A stretch of 49,232 nucleotides of DNA from Myxococcales bacterium (GTDB lineage Bacteria > Myxococcota_A > Polyangia > Palsa-1104). Below the pieces are notes generated by a model. It did not search any database and was not told the DNA's origin. It was given only the letters and a program-made list of their open reading frames with translations. A program made the translations under genes and the position numbers. Below are positions 1 to 7,945 of the stretch, one piece after another. The stretch spans positions 1-49,232 of the forward strand of contig JAQBQH010000240.1 in NCBI GenBank assembly GCA_028287105.1, written 5' to 3'. Numbering within the stretch: the first letter of the stretch is position 1; each line of letters opens with the position of its first letter.

Positions 1-445
1 CGCCGGCCGCCATGTCGGCGACGCGGAAGTCGGCGACCGTGACGGCGCCGGTGCGCGCGGCGATCACCGCGGCCTCGCCCAGCTGCAGCGTCGAGGCGAT
101 GCCGCCCATCGACGGCGCCTGGTGCCATACGGTCTGGCCGTGGCTGCCGATCAGATCGGGCGTCTCGCCGAAAGCGCGCGCGGCGTCGGCAAGCCATTCG
201 CCGAGCGCGAAGTTGCCCTGGCACAGCGCGGCCGCGTCGCCCTTCAGCAACGTGAAGATGAGCTCCTTCTGCGCGGCGGAGTAGGGCGTGGTGCGAAAGT
301 CGACGAGCGTGACGCGCGCGTCGTCGCCGTGCCCTTCGATGTCGCAGAGCGCCGCGTCGATGCCGTCGATCGAGGTGCCCGACATGAGCCCGACGACGCG
401 CTTGACCGGTTTGTCCAGGAGGCGAACGAGCGGATGCGCGCTCAT
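1..445 (-). CDS. anmK: Anhydro-N-acetylmuramic acid kinase, N-terminal part (runs off the window)
   Basis: Translating the minus strand from the ATG at 445 gives an open frame to the window edge (about 148 residues). It contains GLMSGTSIDGIDAAL near residue 20, SHGQTVWH near residue 99, STLQLGE and ADFRVADMAAG, all hallmarks of AnmK, which hydrolyses and phosphorylates 1,6-anhydroMurNAc to MurNAc-6-phosphate in murein recycling. The ATG overlaps the kdsC stop by ATGA (442-445), so the two are probably co-translated. The Mpl homologue at 29050 acts in the same recycling economy. Only the 3' end is missing; nothing suggests disruption. Confidence 0.93.
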   Translation of the reverse strand, partial: MSAHPLVRLLDKPVKRVVGLMSGTSIDGIDAALCDIEGHGDDARVTLVDFRTTPYSAAQKELIFTLLKGDAAALCQGNFALGEWLADAARAFGETPDLIGSHGQTVWHQAPSMGGIASTLQLGEAAVIAARTGAVTVADFRVADMAAG

Positions 446-984
446 TTCGCGGGGAGGCGATGCGTGCGAATGAGGTCGCAGATCTCGCGCACGGCGCCGT
501 CGCCGCCGCGGTGTCGCGTCACGTAGTGCACGACCGCCTTCACTTCGTCGACCGCGTCGGGGACGGTGGCCGAGAACCCGACCTGCTGGAGCAGCGGCAC
601 GTCGACCAGCTCGTCGCCGACGAAGGCGGCCTCGTCGGGGCCGAGGCCGAGCGCGCCGGCGACGTCGCGAAACACGGCGACCTTGTCGGCGATGCCGAAG
701 TGCGCGCGCTCGATGCCGAGCGAGGCGCAGCGATCGCGGCCCGAGCGCACGTCACCGCCGGAGAGCACGGCCACTTCGACGCCGCTGTCTTGCAAGAGCT
801 TGATGCCGTAGCCGTCGCGCACGCTGAAGCGCTGCGACCAGAGGTTGTCGCCGGCCCAATAGAGGAAGCCGTCGCTCAAGACGCCGTCGACATCGAGGCA
901 GAGCAGCCGCACCCTCGCCAGGCGGGCGGTGAGCTCGGTCGCAGAGGGAGCGTGCACCCGGTCAGGATGGCGCGAGGTCTGCAT
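442..984 (-). CDS. kdsC: 3-deoxy-D-manno-octulosonate 8-phosphate phosphatase (KdsC family HAD)
   Basis: A 180-residue HAD phosphatase without a cap domain. It shows LLCLDVDGVLSDG (nucleophile Asp31, acid Asp33), a VLSGG motif, GIADK and FVGDELVDVPLL, the KdsC/YrbI arrangement. KdsC removes phosphate from KDO-8-P, the last step before CMP-KDO formation for lipopolysaccharide core, so it points to a Gram-negative envelope. The ATG at 984 has only a weak upstream SD, and GTG codons slightly downstream are alternatives; the conserved domain starts near residue 25. It is followed by anmK with a 4-base overlap. It is divergent from the gene at 1016, with 31 bases between the starts. Confidence 0.92.
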   Translation of the reverse strand: MQTSRHPDRVHAPSATELTARLARVRLLCLDVDGVLSDGFLYWAGDNLWSQRFSVRDGYGIKLLQDSGVEVAVLSGGDVRSGRDRCASLGIERAHFGIADKVAVFRDVAGALGLGPDEAAFVGDELVDVPLLQQVGFSATVPDAVDEVKAVVHYVTRHRGGDGAVREICDLIRTHRLPAK

Positions 985-1015
985 CTTGTACAGGATGAAA
1001 CGGAGGACAAAAAAC

Positions 1016-1483
1016 ATGTTCAAGCTGCTTCGTATGGCGCTGTTTGCCATGCCGCTCGCGAGCGGTGTGGCGTTTGCGCAGGGTTCGGGTACGAGCGGTT
1101 CCGCAGGCGCGCCGGGAACAGCCGGCACGGGGACCGCGACGGCGACGGTGCCGGATGACACGCGTTCGCCGACGCAGCAGAAGGCCGGCAAGATCGACGA
1201 CACGATGCCGGCGCTGCCGGGAGATGCGACCAAGCCGGTCGACATTCCCAATACGGTGCCCAAGAGCGACCGTAGTGGCATGCCGGATACGACGGACATG
1301 ACCACGCCGGGCTCGGGTGCGACCGACAAGAAGGTCCACAAGAAGGTGCGCTCGACGACGACGACGAAGACCGACGAGTCGCGCATGGATCGCAAGTCGG
1401 ATGTCGACCACGACTCGACGCGCATCGATAACAACATGAAGGCGCACGACACGACGCGTGATCAGCTCGACAGCGACAAGTAG
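1016..1483 (+). CDS. Small secreted Thr/Asp/Lys-rich hypothetical protein
   Basis: 155 residues. The ATG at 1016 is preceded by a clear SD (GGAGGA at 1002-1007, 8 bases away), so in-frame codons further upstream are not used. Residues 1-20 form a signal peptide ending VAFAQ. The rest is low-complexity, rich in Gly, Thr, Pro, Asp and Lys, with a Lys/Thr stretch (KKVHKKVRSTTTTK) and an Asp/Arg-rich tail ending DQLDSDK. No domain is recognised. It looks intrinsically disordered and periplasmic. Codon use matches its neighbours, which favours a real gene over the antisense frames here. Confidence 0.7.
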   Translation: MFKLLRMALFAMPLASGVAFAQGSGTSGSAGAPGTAGTGTATATVPDDTRSPTQQKAGKIDDTMPALPGDATKPVDIPNTVPKSDRSGMPDTTDMTTPGSGATDKKVHKKVRSTTTTKTDESRMDRKSDVDHDSTRIDNNMKAHDTTRDQLDSDK

Positions 1484-1530
1484 TCGGCGACAGTCGGCGA
1501 CCCGAAAGGCAATCTGCGACGGCGAGGCGT

Positions 1531-2268
1531 TCAGCGTTTGACGCCGACGAACGCCTCGTTCGTCGCACCATCCTCGTGCGCCAGCGGGTGCACCGTGACG
1601 GCGAAGCCGACCTCGTCGAGCAGCCGCAGCCAGGTGGCGCGCGGAAAGCGGCCGAAGCGGTGCTCGTCGTGGATGACGCGCACGTTGCCGTCGCACTCCT
1701 TCAAGATGAAGACGAAGTGAACCTCCTGGAAGGTCGCGCCCGGCGCGGGCGGCATCGTCCACTCGAGGTAACGGACGCTGCGGCCGCTCGCTGCGTCGTC
1801 GTGGCCGCCGTGATGCGTGCCGTGGTGGACGGTCTCGGCGGTGGCGTCGGGAACGATGACGCAGACGCCGCCGGGGCGCGTGTGTGCGGCCGCCGTCGCC
1901 AGCGCCGCGCGCAGCTCGCTCTCGTCGAGCATGTACATGACCGCGTCGTGCACGAAGACGGCGTCGAAGGTGCGACCGAGCCGCACCGTGCGCATGTCGC
2001 CCAGCAGATGCGGACACTCCGGGTTGAGCGCGCGGCTCACCGCCAGCATGTCGGGCGAGATGTCGACGAGCGTCATGGTGAACCACCGCTTCATGTGGCT
2101 CGCGTTGTTGCCGCCGCCGCAGCCGAGCTCCAGCACCTCGACCGGCCGTGTGCCTGACGCAGCGACGAGGAGATCGCGATACAGCTCCGCCTCCCCTTGA
2201 TAGTCCGAAGGAGTCGACACCAACGGCCACCACTCGGCCAGCTCGCGGTAGAGCTTCATGTCGCGCAT
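1531..2268 (-). CDS. Class I SAM-dependent methyltransferase
   Basis: 245 residues. VLELGCGGGNNASHM (about residues 45-59) is the SAM-binding motif I, followed by TLVDISPDML (motif II acidic residue), FDAVFVHDAVMYM and a HTRPGGVCVIVPD motif typical of the Methyltransf_25 group. Substrate is unknown. It may start at ATG 2268 or the in-frame ATG at 2259; a TAATAT -10-like hexamer at 2271-2276 sits so close that the shorter, nearly leaderless start may be right. It is divergent from the FAD oxidoreductase at 2306. The C-terminal part (EVGFAVTVHPL) is the usual last strand of the Rossmann fold. Confidence 0.85.
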   Translation of the reverse strand: MRDMKLYRELAEWWPLVSTPSDYQGEAELYRDLLVAASGTRPVEVLELGCGGGNNASHMKRWFTMTLVDISPDMLAVSRALNPECPHLLGDMRTVRLGRTFDAVFVHDAVMYMLDESELRAALATAAAHTRPGGVCVIVPDATAETVHHGTHHGGHDDAASGRSVRYLEWTMPPAPGATFQEVHFVFILKECDGNVRVIHDEHRFGRFPRATWLRLLDEVGFAVTVHPLAHEDGATNEAFVGVKR

Positions 2269-2269
2269 C

Positions 2270-2277
2270 TATATTAC
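2270..2277. promoter_or_regulatory. AT-rich -10-like element between divergent genes
   Basis: TATATTAC in an otherwise GC-rich 37-bp gap. It reads TATATT on the plus strand (36 bases before the oxidoreductase ATG) and TAATAT on the minus strand (directly upstream of the methyltransferase start). No convincing -35 box is visible for either direction, so this is only a candidate shared core element. Confidence 0.3.
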
Positions 2278-2305
2278 AGGGTTCATCTGCTAAGCTGCGC
2301 GTCTC

Positions 2306-3736
2306 ATGCGCGTGGCCATCCTCGGCGGCGGAGCGTGCGGCACTACCGCCGCCTGGGCGCTGGCACGTGCCGGCGTCGAGGTGCTGGTCCTCGAGCGGGA
2401 GCCGCGCGTCGGCGGGCTGTGCGGCACCGAGGAGCGCGACGGCTACCGCTTCGACTTCGGCGGCCACCGCTTCCTGTCGCGGTCGCGCGCGCTCGAGTCG
2501 CTGGTGCGCGACCTCGTCGGCGCCGACCTCATGCTGCGCACGCGCTCGTCGGCGGTGCTGCACGGCGGCCGGCGCTATCGCTATCCGCTGGAGCTCGACG
2601 ACGTCGTGCGCAACGCCGGCCTCGTCGACGGCGCGCGCGCGCTCCTCAGCTACGGGCGGCAGCGGCTGCGTCGTCGCGACGCCGACGTCAGCTTCGAGGA
2701 CTGGGTCGTGCAGCGCTTCGGCCGCCGGCTCTACGACACCTTCTTCGGCCCCTACACGCACAAGCTGTGGGGCATCGAGCCGACCGCGATCTCGGCCGAT
2801 TGGGCCGCCCAGCGCATCTCGCTTCCGTCGCTCGGCGACGTCGCCCTCCGCCTGGCCGGCCTCAAGCGCGGCGGCGCCCGCACCTACGCGCGCCGCTATT
2901 GGTACCCACGGCTCGGCATCGGCCAGATCTTCGAGCGCATGGCCGAGGTCGCGGCTGCGCACGGCGCGACGTTCCGGCTCGGTGCGCGCGTCACCGGCCT
3001 CGAGCGCGGCCCCGGCAACGAGCGCGGCCCCGGCAACGACGTCCGCGCCGTCCAGTTCACCGGCGCCGGCGGCGACGAGTCCTGGCGCTGCGACGCCGTC
3101 ATCTCGACCGTCTCGTTGCCGCTCCTGGCGCGCATGCTCGCCGGCCCGTCGCTGCCGCGCGACATCGGCCGCGCCGCCGGCAACCTGCGCTTCCGCGGCA
3201 TCCGCCTCGTCCACCTGCTGCTCAATCGGCCCGAGGTCACGCCGCACACCTGGCTCTACGTCTCCGAGAAGAAGTACGCCATCGCGCGCATCCAGGAGCC
3301 GCGCCGCCGCAGCCCCGAGATGGCGCCGCCCGGCCGCACCTCGCTCATGCTCGAGATCCCGTGCGACCCGGGCGACGCGCTCTGGACGGCCAGCGACGAC
3401 ACGCTCCTCGGTCGCTGCCTCGACGAGCTGCGCGCGCTCGACCTCGACGTGGCGCGCGACGTCGTCGGCCACTTCAGCTCGTTCGTCGCCGAGGGCTACC
3501 CCATCTACCACCTCGACTACGCCTCGGAGCGCCAGCGCGTCCTCGACTACTGCGCCGACACGACGAACGTCGTCAGCGTCGGCCGCCAGGGCGCCTTCCG
3601 CTACGTGTTCATGGACACCGCGATGGAGATGGGGCTCGCCGCCGCCGAGCAGCTCCTCGGCCGGGCGGGCGCCACCCGGCCGTCGGAGATCTCGAGCGAA
3701 GCCGGCTTGATCGAGGCGCGGGCGCTGACCGCGTGA
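2306..3736 (+). CDS. FAD-dependent amine-oxidase/UDP-galactopyranose-mutase-like oxidoreductase
   Basis: 476 residues. The N-terminus MRVAILGGGACGTTAA is the dinucleotide-binding GxGxxG fold, with the acidic end of strand 2 (LVLERE) and the second FAD motif RVGGLCGTEE. YRFDFGGHRF and FGRRLYDTFFGPYTHKLWG are typical of COG1232-type oxidoreductases found in glycan loci and related to protoporphyrinogen oxidase and Glf. The C-terminal SVGRQGAFRYVFMDTAMEMG is the final FAD-contacting motif. A perfect 18-bp tandem duplication (3002-3037) inserts a second ERGPGN in a loop near residue 235. The stop overlaps the GTG of the membrane glycosyltransferase, so the pair likely acts together in glycan or lipid-sugar synthesis (inference). 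It is not a haem enzyme by any context seen here. Confidence 0.82.
   Translation: MRVAILGGGACGTTAAWALARAGVEVLVLEREPRVGGLCGTEERDGYRFDFGGHRFLSRSRALESLVRDLVGADLMLRTRSSAVLHGGRRYRYPLELDDVVRNAGLVDGARALLSYGRQRLRRRDADVSFEDWVVQRFGRRLYDTFFGPYTHKLWGIEPTAISADWAAQRISLPSLGDVALRLAGLKRGGARTYARRYWYPRLGIGQIFERMAEVAAAHGATFRLGARVTGLERGPGNERGPGNDVRAVQFTGAGGDESWRCDAVISTVSLPLLARMLAGPSLPRDIGRAAGNLRFRGIRLVHLLLNRPEVTPHTWLYVSEKKYAIARIQEPRRRSPEMAPPGRTSLMLEIPCDPGDALWTASDDTLLGRCLDELRALDLDVARDVVGHFSSFVAEGYPIYHLDYASERQRVLDYCADTTNVVSVGRQGAFRYVFMDTAMEMGLAAAEQLLGRAGATRPSEISSEAGLIEARALTA
3002..3037 (+). repeat. 18-bp perfect tandem duplication inside the oxidoreductase gene
   Basis: GAGCGCGGCCCCGGCAAC occurs twice back to back (3002-3019 and 3020-3037). 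The reading frame is kept, and Glu-Arg-Gly-Pro-Gly-Asn is duplicated in the protein. It looks like a recent slippage event in a surface loop. Confidence 0.95.
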
Positions 3737-5184
3737 GCGCGCGCCGGCAGCGGTTTGCCGTCGCTGACGCGGCGCTCGTGGTGGCACTGTCGCGCTGGCT
3801 CGCGCGCGCGCGGCTGCCCGACGACTGGGACTCGGTCGGCTTCGTGCGCGCCGTTCAGCGCTATGACCTGGCCGCGTTCCAACCGCACTTCCCCGGCTAT
3901 CCGGTCTACGTCGCGCTGGTGCGTGCGCTCCACGCCGCCCTTTGGCCGCTCGGCCTCTCGCCGCTCGACGCCGCCACCGCCGTCTCCGCGCTCGCCTCGG
4001 CCGCCACGGCGGTCGCGCTCCATCGCATCGCCTCGTCGCTTGGCGGGGCGCGCGCCGGCTTCGTCGCCATGGCGCTGTGGGCCGCCGCGTGGCTGCCGCT
4101 GATGCTCGGCGGAAGCGCGCTCTCCGACGCCACCGCGACCGCCTTCGCCGCCGCCGCCTTCGCCGCGCTCACGGTCGACGACTCGCGCGCCACGCTCCTC
4201 GGCGCCGCCGCCGTGGCGCTCTGCCTCGGCACCCGCGTCTCGTACTGGCCGCTCGCGCTCTCGTTCGCGGTCGTGGTCGCGCGCTCGCGCCCGCACCATC
4301 GCCGCGCCGCTCTCGTCGGTGGCGTGGTTGCGACGGCGGCCTGGCTCCTCCCTTTCGTCGCGGTCGTCGGTGCGCGCCCGCTGTGGGCGCTCGGCACGAC
4401 GCACGTCATCGGACACTTCTCGGACTGGGGCGGCTCGGTCGCCACCCGGCCCGACCTCGTGGCGCGTATCGCCGCCTTCGCTCGCGATCTCGTCTTCGAC
4501 GGGCTCTTCCCGCATGGGGTCGCGCTCGTCGCCGCGGCGCTGGCGATCGCGTCGTCGCTACGACGCGAGCTTCGGCCGCCACCGTCGGCGCCATCGGCGC
4601 ACCGGCGCGCGGTCGCCGCGATCGTCCTCGCGCCGTACGCGGTCTGGGCGCTCCTGGCGCAGAACGTCCTCGAGCAGCCGCGACACCTCCTGCCCCTCGT
4701 CGCCGCCCTCGTCGTCGGGCTCGCCGTCATCACCACGCGCCGTCTCGCCGCTGGCACGCGCCGTGCCGTCGCTGCCGGCGCTGCCGTCGCTGTCGTCGCG
4801 CTCGTCGCCGCCGCCGCCCTCGCCGCCGTGCCGCTCGCCGTCGCCCGCGTGCGCGTCGCGCCGGCCGCCGTCCAGCTCGCGCGCCACGTCCTCGCCGCGC
4901 ATCCCGCCGCCCACGACGCCGTCATCGTCGGCAATCGCTCGGTGCGCCTCATTCACGACGCCGCCCCGTCGCTCACGACGGTCGAGCGGCAGACGCTCGA
5001 CGAGGTCCGCGGCGCCCTCGAGCGCCTCGATGTCCTGCCGCCCGACCTCTACGTCACCTCCGAGCTGACCGGCGCGCCCGACGAGGCGGCCCATGTGACG
5101 CCCGGCCCCGAGTTCTGCCGGGACCCGCGCATCGATAGACAGCACCCATGCCTCCGCCTTCTGCGCTATAACCTACAGCCGTAG
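3733..5184 (+). CDS. Polytopic GT-C-type glycosyltransferase-like membrane protein
   Basis: 483 residues from the GTG at 3733, which overlaps the upstream TGA as GTGA; the frame is open much further upstream but those codons shadow the oxidoreductase. About ten hydrophobic segments follow a first periplasmic loop with PDDWDSVGFVRAV and QPHFPGYPVY, the acidic-residue plus HxPGYP pattern of GT39/ArnT/DUF2723-like enzymes using polyprenyl-phosphate sugars. The C-terminal about 110 residues are a soluble periplasmic-type domain (AHDAVIVGNRSVRLIH) ending with two Cys (EFCRDPR, HPCLRL) that might form a disulfide. Donor and acceptor are unknown. Context with an FAD oxidoreductase supports an envelope glycan role. 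Confidence 0.75.
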   Translation: MSARRQRFAVADAALVVALSRWLARARLPDDWDSVGFVRAVQRYDLAAFQPHFPGYPVYVALVRALHAALWPLGLSPLDAATAVSALASAATAVALHRIASSLGGARAGFVAMALWAAAWLPLMLGGSALSDATATAFAAAAFAALTVDDSRATLLGAAAVALCLGTRVSYWPLALSFAVVVARSRPHHRRAALVGGVVATAAWLLPFVAVVGARPLWALGTTHVIGHFSDWGGSVATRPDLVARIAAFARDLVFDGLFPHGVALVAAALAIASSLRRELRPPPSAPSAHRRAVAAIVLAPYAVWALLAQNVLEQPRHLLPLVAALVVGLAVITTRRLAAGTRRAVAAGAAVAVVALVAAAALAAVPLAVARVRVAPAAVQLARHVLAAHPAAHDAVIVGNRSVRLIHDAAPSLTTVERQTLDEVRGALERLDVLPPDLYVTSELTGAPDEAAHVTPGPEFCRDPRIDRQHPCLRLLRYNLQP

Positions 5185-5186
5185 TC

Positions 5187-7115
5187 ATGAAGCACTGTCT
5201 AAGGCTCGCCCTCGTGGTCGCCGCCGTCGGTTGCAGCGGCTCCTCCAACCGCGCTCCGGTCGCGTCGTCGACCATCGCGCTCAGCGCCGATGGCCGCGCG
5301 CTCTGGGTCGTCAACCCCGACGCCGACTCGGTGACCGTCATCGATCCGGCGACGCGCGCCGTCGTCGCCGAGGTCGCCCTCGGGCCGCCCCCCGCCGTCG
5401 CCGCCAACGGCCGCTTCGAGCCCGCCATCAAGCCGCGCGCGCTCGCCATCCTGCCCAGCGGCGACAAGGTCTACGTCGCTGCGCAGACCGCCAACCAGAT
5501 CTGCATCATCGACGCGCGCAAGCACACCGTCCTCGGCTCGCTCCCGGTCGGCGCCTCGCCCACCGGCGTCGTCGCCGCGCCCGACGGGTCGGTGGTCTAC
5601 GCCGTCAGCCACGAAGCCAACACCATCACCAAGATCGACGCCAAGAAGGACGTCATCGTCGGCACCCTCGATGTCCCCGAGCATCCCTGGGGCGCCAGCA
5701 TCAGCGCCGACGGCCGCTCGCTCTACGTCACCCATCTGCTCACCGGCAGCGGCGTCACCACCGTCGACACCGCGAGCTTCACCGTCAAGTCGACGGTCGC
5801 CTTTGCCGAGCAGCCGCGCAACGACACCAAGACCCTCCCGCAAGGCGTCGCCCGCGGCGTCTACACCGCCGTGCCGCATCCGACGACCGGCGAGCTCTGG
5901 GCGCCGCATCTGCTCCTCGCCATCCTCACGCCCGAGCCGGCGCTCGATTTTCAGTCGACGGTCTTCCCGACCATCTCGACGCTCGATCCGAGCGGCGCCC
6001 AGGAGGGCGGTCGCCTCAACTTCACGCCCATCGACGACGCCGAGGGCGGCGGCGCCTTCAACGACGTCGTCTCCGGCCCGCGCGATCTCGCCTTCTCCCC
6101 CGACGGCAAGCTGGCGCTCGTCGCCGATTCGCAGTCCGAGGACGTCATGGTCTTCGACGCCGTCGAGAAGGTGGAGCTCGGCCTCGTGCGCCCGCTGCCG
6201 GCGTCGTTCCTCGAGGGCATCGCCGTCGACCACCTCGGCCGCTTCGCCTACGTCCACGGCCGCAACAGCCAGAACGTCGTCGTCCTGCGCCTCGACGCGG
6301 CCGACAAGCTCACGCCCGCTGCCGTCGACGGCGACCCGATCAAGACCGTCGCCGCCGACCCGATGCCGGCCAACCTCCGCCACGGCCAGCGCCTCTTCTA
6401 CACCGCCAACTCGGCCGCGTTCCCCATCACCCAGAACTTCTGGGTCGCCTGCTCGAGCTGCCATCTGGAAGGCGCCACCGACGCGGTCACCTGGCGCTTC
6501 TTCGTCGGCCCGCGCGACACGCCCTCGAACGCCGGCGGGCCGATCAACACCGGGTTCCTCCTGCGTCAGGCGCTGCGCAACAGCATCACCGACTACGACG
6601 TCACCATTCAGATCGAGCAGGGCGGCACCTACCACAAGTCGGACGCGCGTCACACGGCCGACCTGCAGGCGCTCGCCGACTTCGTGAACCTCGCCATCCC
6701 ATTTCCGCAGAACCCCAACCGCAGCGCCGACGGCACGCTCACGGCGGAGCAGCAGCACGGCCGCGATCTCTTCCTGACCAACTGCAAGAGCTGCCATTCG
6801 GGCGAGTACCTCACCGACTCGGCGACGGGAAATCCCACGCTCGATCTGGCCGGCCCCATCGTGCTGCACGACGTCGGCACCTGCGTGCAGGCGGGCGACT
6901 TCGTCGATCAGCCGGCGCCCGACGAGCTCGTCGGCAAGATGCACACCGCCTGCGACTTCGACACGCCCAGCTTGCGCGGCATCTTCGCCACCGCACCCTA
7001 TTTCCACGACGGCAGCGCCGCCACCTTGCGCGACGTCGTCGACCGGCTGCCCTTCTCCTCGACGCTCTCCGGCGGCGACAAGGACGCGCTCGTCGCCTAC
7101 GTCAAGACGCTGTAG
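5187..7115 (+). CDS. Lipoprotein with YVTN-type beta-propeller and two c-type haem sites
   Basis: 642 residues, starting 3 bases after the previous stop. A lipobox (VAAVGC) ends a short signal peptide. Residues about 30-390 are repeated blades with SADGRALWVVNPDADSVTVID, LPSGDKVYVA and SPDGKLALVAD, as in YVTN/NHL propellers. Two CxxCH haem motifs follow: CSSCH at about residue 422 and CKSCH at about residue 533. TPSLRGIFATAPYFHDGS near the C-terminus is typical of the di-haem peroxidase/MauG-like fold. The protein is probably an outer-membrane or periplasmic redox lipoprotein; substrate unknown. Distal Met or His ligands cannot be assigned by eye. Confidence 0.87.
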   Translation: MKHCLRLALVVAAVGCSGSSNRAPVASSTIALSADGRALWVVNPDADSVTVIDPATRAVVAEVALGPPPAVAANGRFEPAIKPRALAILPSGDKVYVAAQTANQICIIDARKHTVLGSLPVGASPTGVVAAPDGSVVYAVSHEANTITKIDAKKDVIVGTLDVPEHPWGASISADGRSLYVTHLLTGSGVTTVDTASFTVKSTVAFAEQPRNDTKTLPQGVARGVYTAVPHPTTGELWAPHLLLAILTPEPALDFQSTVFPTISTLDPSGAQEGGRLNFTPIDDAEGGGAFNDVVSGPRDLAFSPDGKLALVADSQSEDVMVFDAVEKVELGLVRPLPASFLEGIAVDHLGRFAYVHGRNSQNVVVLRLDAADKLTPAAVDGDPIKTVAADPMPANLRHGQRLFYTANSAAFPITQNFWVACSSCHLEGATDAVTWRFFVGPRDTPSNAGGPINTGFLLRQALRNSITDYDVTIQIEQGGTYHKSDARHTADLQALADFVNLAIPFPQNPNRSADGTLTAEQQHGRDLFLTNCKSCHSGEYLTDSATGNPTLDLAGPIVLHDVGTCVQAGDFVDQPAPDELVGKMHTACDFDTPSLRGIFATAPYFHDGSAATLRDVVDRLPFSSTLSGGDKDALVAYVKTL

Positions 7116-7192
7116 CGGCTCGGATTTTCGTTTTCCGGCGTACCGCTCAACCGTCAACTGCCCGGATTTGCAGGCTGTGTTAAGCTTCGCCC

Positions 7193-7567
7193 ATGGCGTC
7201 GGAAATCACGGGAGAGCAGCAGCGCGAAGTCGCCGGTCAGCGGATCTCCACCTTCCGCCAATTCTGGCCCTTCTACGTGCGTGAGCACGGGCGTCCGATC
7301 ACGCGCGCCCTCCACTTCATCGGCTCGACGCTGGTGCTGGCCATCGTCGCCGCGGCGCTGGTCACCGGTCGTCCGTGGCTGCTCGCCGCCATGCCCGTCG
7401 CCGGCTACGGCTTCGCGTGGGTCGGCCACTTCGTATTCGAGAAGAACAAGCCGGCCAGCTTCAAGTACCCCGTCTACTCGTTCTTCGCCGACTGGGTCAT
7501 GTACGGCAAGATCCTCTCCGGCACCATGCGCGCCGAAGTCGAGCGCGCCCACGTCGCACGCAAGTAA
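7193..7567 (+). CDS. DUF962/Mpo1-like membrane protein
   Basis: 124 residues. FWPFYVREHGRPITRALHFIGS, GYGFAWVGHFVFEKNKPASF and YPVYSFFADWVMYGKIL match the DUF962 (YGL010w/Mpo1-like) family, with conserved His residues on two helices and two or three membrane segments. In yeast Mpo1 is a Fe(II)-dependent 2-hydroxy fatty acid dioxygenase; bacterial members are mostly uncharacterised, so the role here is inference. The ATG at 7193 follows a 77-bp gap from the cytochrome gene, and no strong SD is visible. It is followed 46 bases later by another small membrane protein. Confidence 0.85.
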   Translation: MASEITGEQQREVAGQRISTFRQFWPFYVREHGRPITRALHFIGSTLVLAIVAAALVTGRPWLLAAMPVAGYGFAWVGHFVFEKNKPASFKYPVYSFFADWVMYGKILSGTMRAEVERAHVARK

Positions 7568-7613
7568 CTCTTCCGCTATATTCGGCGCCGAATCGCGTTC
7601 AGGGGGAACCGCA

Positions 7614-7940
7614 ATGCCGATCGAAGTCGTCGTCGATATTCCGAGCACCATTGCCGTCGTCGCCGCGTTCATCGCCTCGGTGACCGCGATGTACTACGCC
7701 TGGAAGTTCTCCAAGACCGTCGGTGGCGACATGGGCGCCGCCTTCAAGTTCGTCCTCTTCGGCGTCGCGGTGTTCGCGGTCACGCGCATCGACGACGTCG
7801 TCAAGGTCTCGGGCGCGTACGCCAAGATGGGCATCGACTACAAGCACGTCATGTGGGTCCCGCACAGCCTGGCGATCCTCGTCGCCTGGGGGCTCATCTC
7901 GTTCGGCTTCTACCGCATGGCCAAAGCGTTCACCGTCTAA
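7614..7940 (+). CDS. Small hypothetical membrane protein with three predicted helices
   Basis: 108 residues. The ATG at 7614 has a good SD (AGGGGGAA at 7601-7608); the frame extends upstream but that part overlaps the DUF962 gene. Hydrophobic stretches lie at about 10-30, 45-65 and 85-105. Between them lies KVSGAYAKMGIDYKHVMWVPHS, with His and Lys residues that could face the membrane boundary. I do not recognise the family. It ends 5 bases before the convergent hemF stop. Confidence 0.7.
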   Translation: MPIEVVVDIPSTIAVVAAFIASVTAMYYAWKFSKTVGGDMGAAFKFVLFGVAVFAVTRIDDVVKVSGAYAKMGIDYKHVMWVPHSLAILVAWGLISFGFYRMAKAFTV

Positions 7941-7945
7941 TCCGC

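Noticed and set aside
962-3787. Very long minus-strand open frame (941 codons) and similar ones at 5199-7157 minus, 11522-13768 plus and 37203-39158 plus
   Set aside because: All lie antisense to genes with clear family motifs. High GC removes stop codons from other frames; the translations are low-complexity Arg/Ala/Pro/Gly-rich with no motifs.
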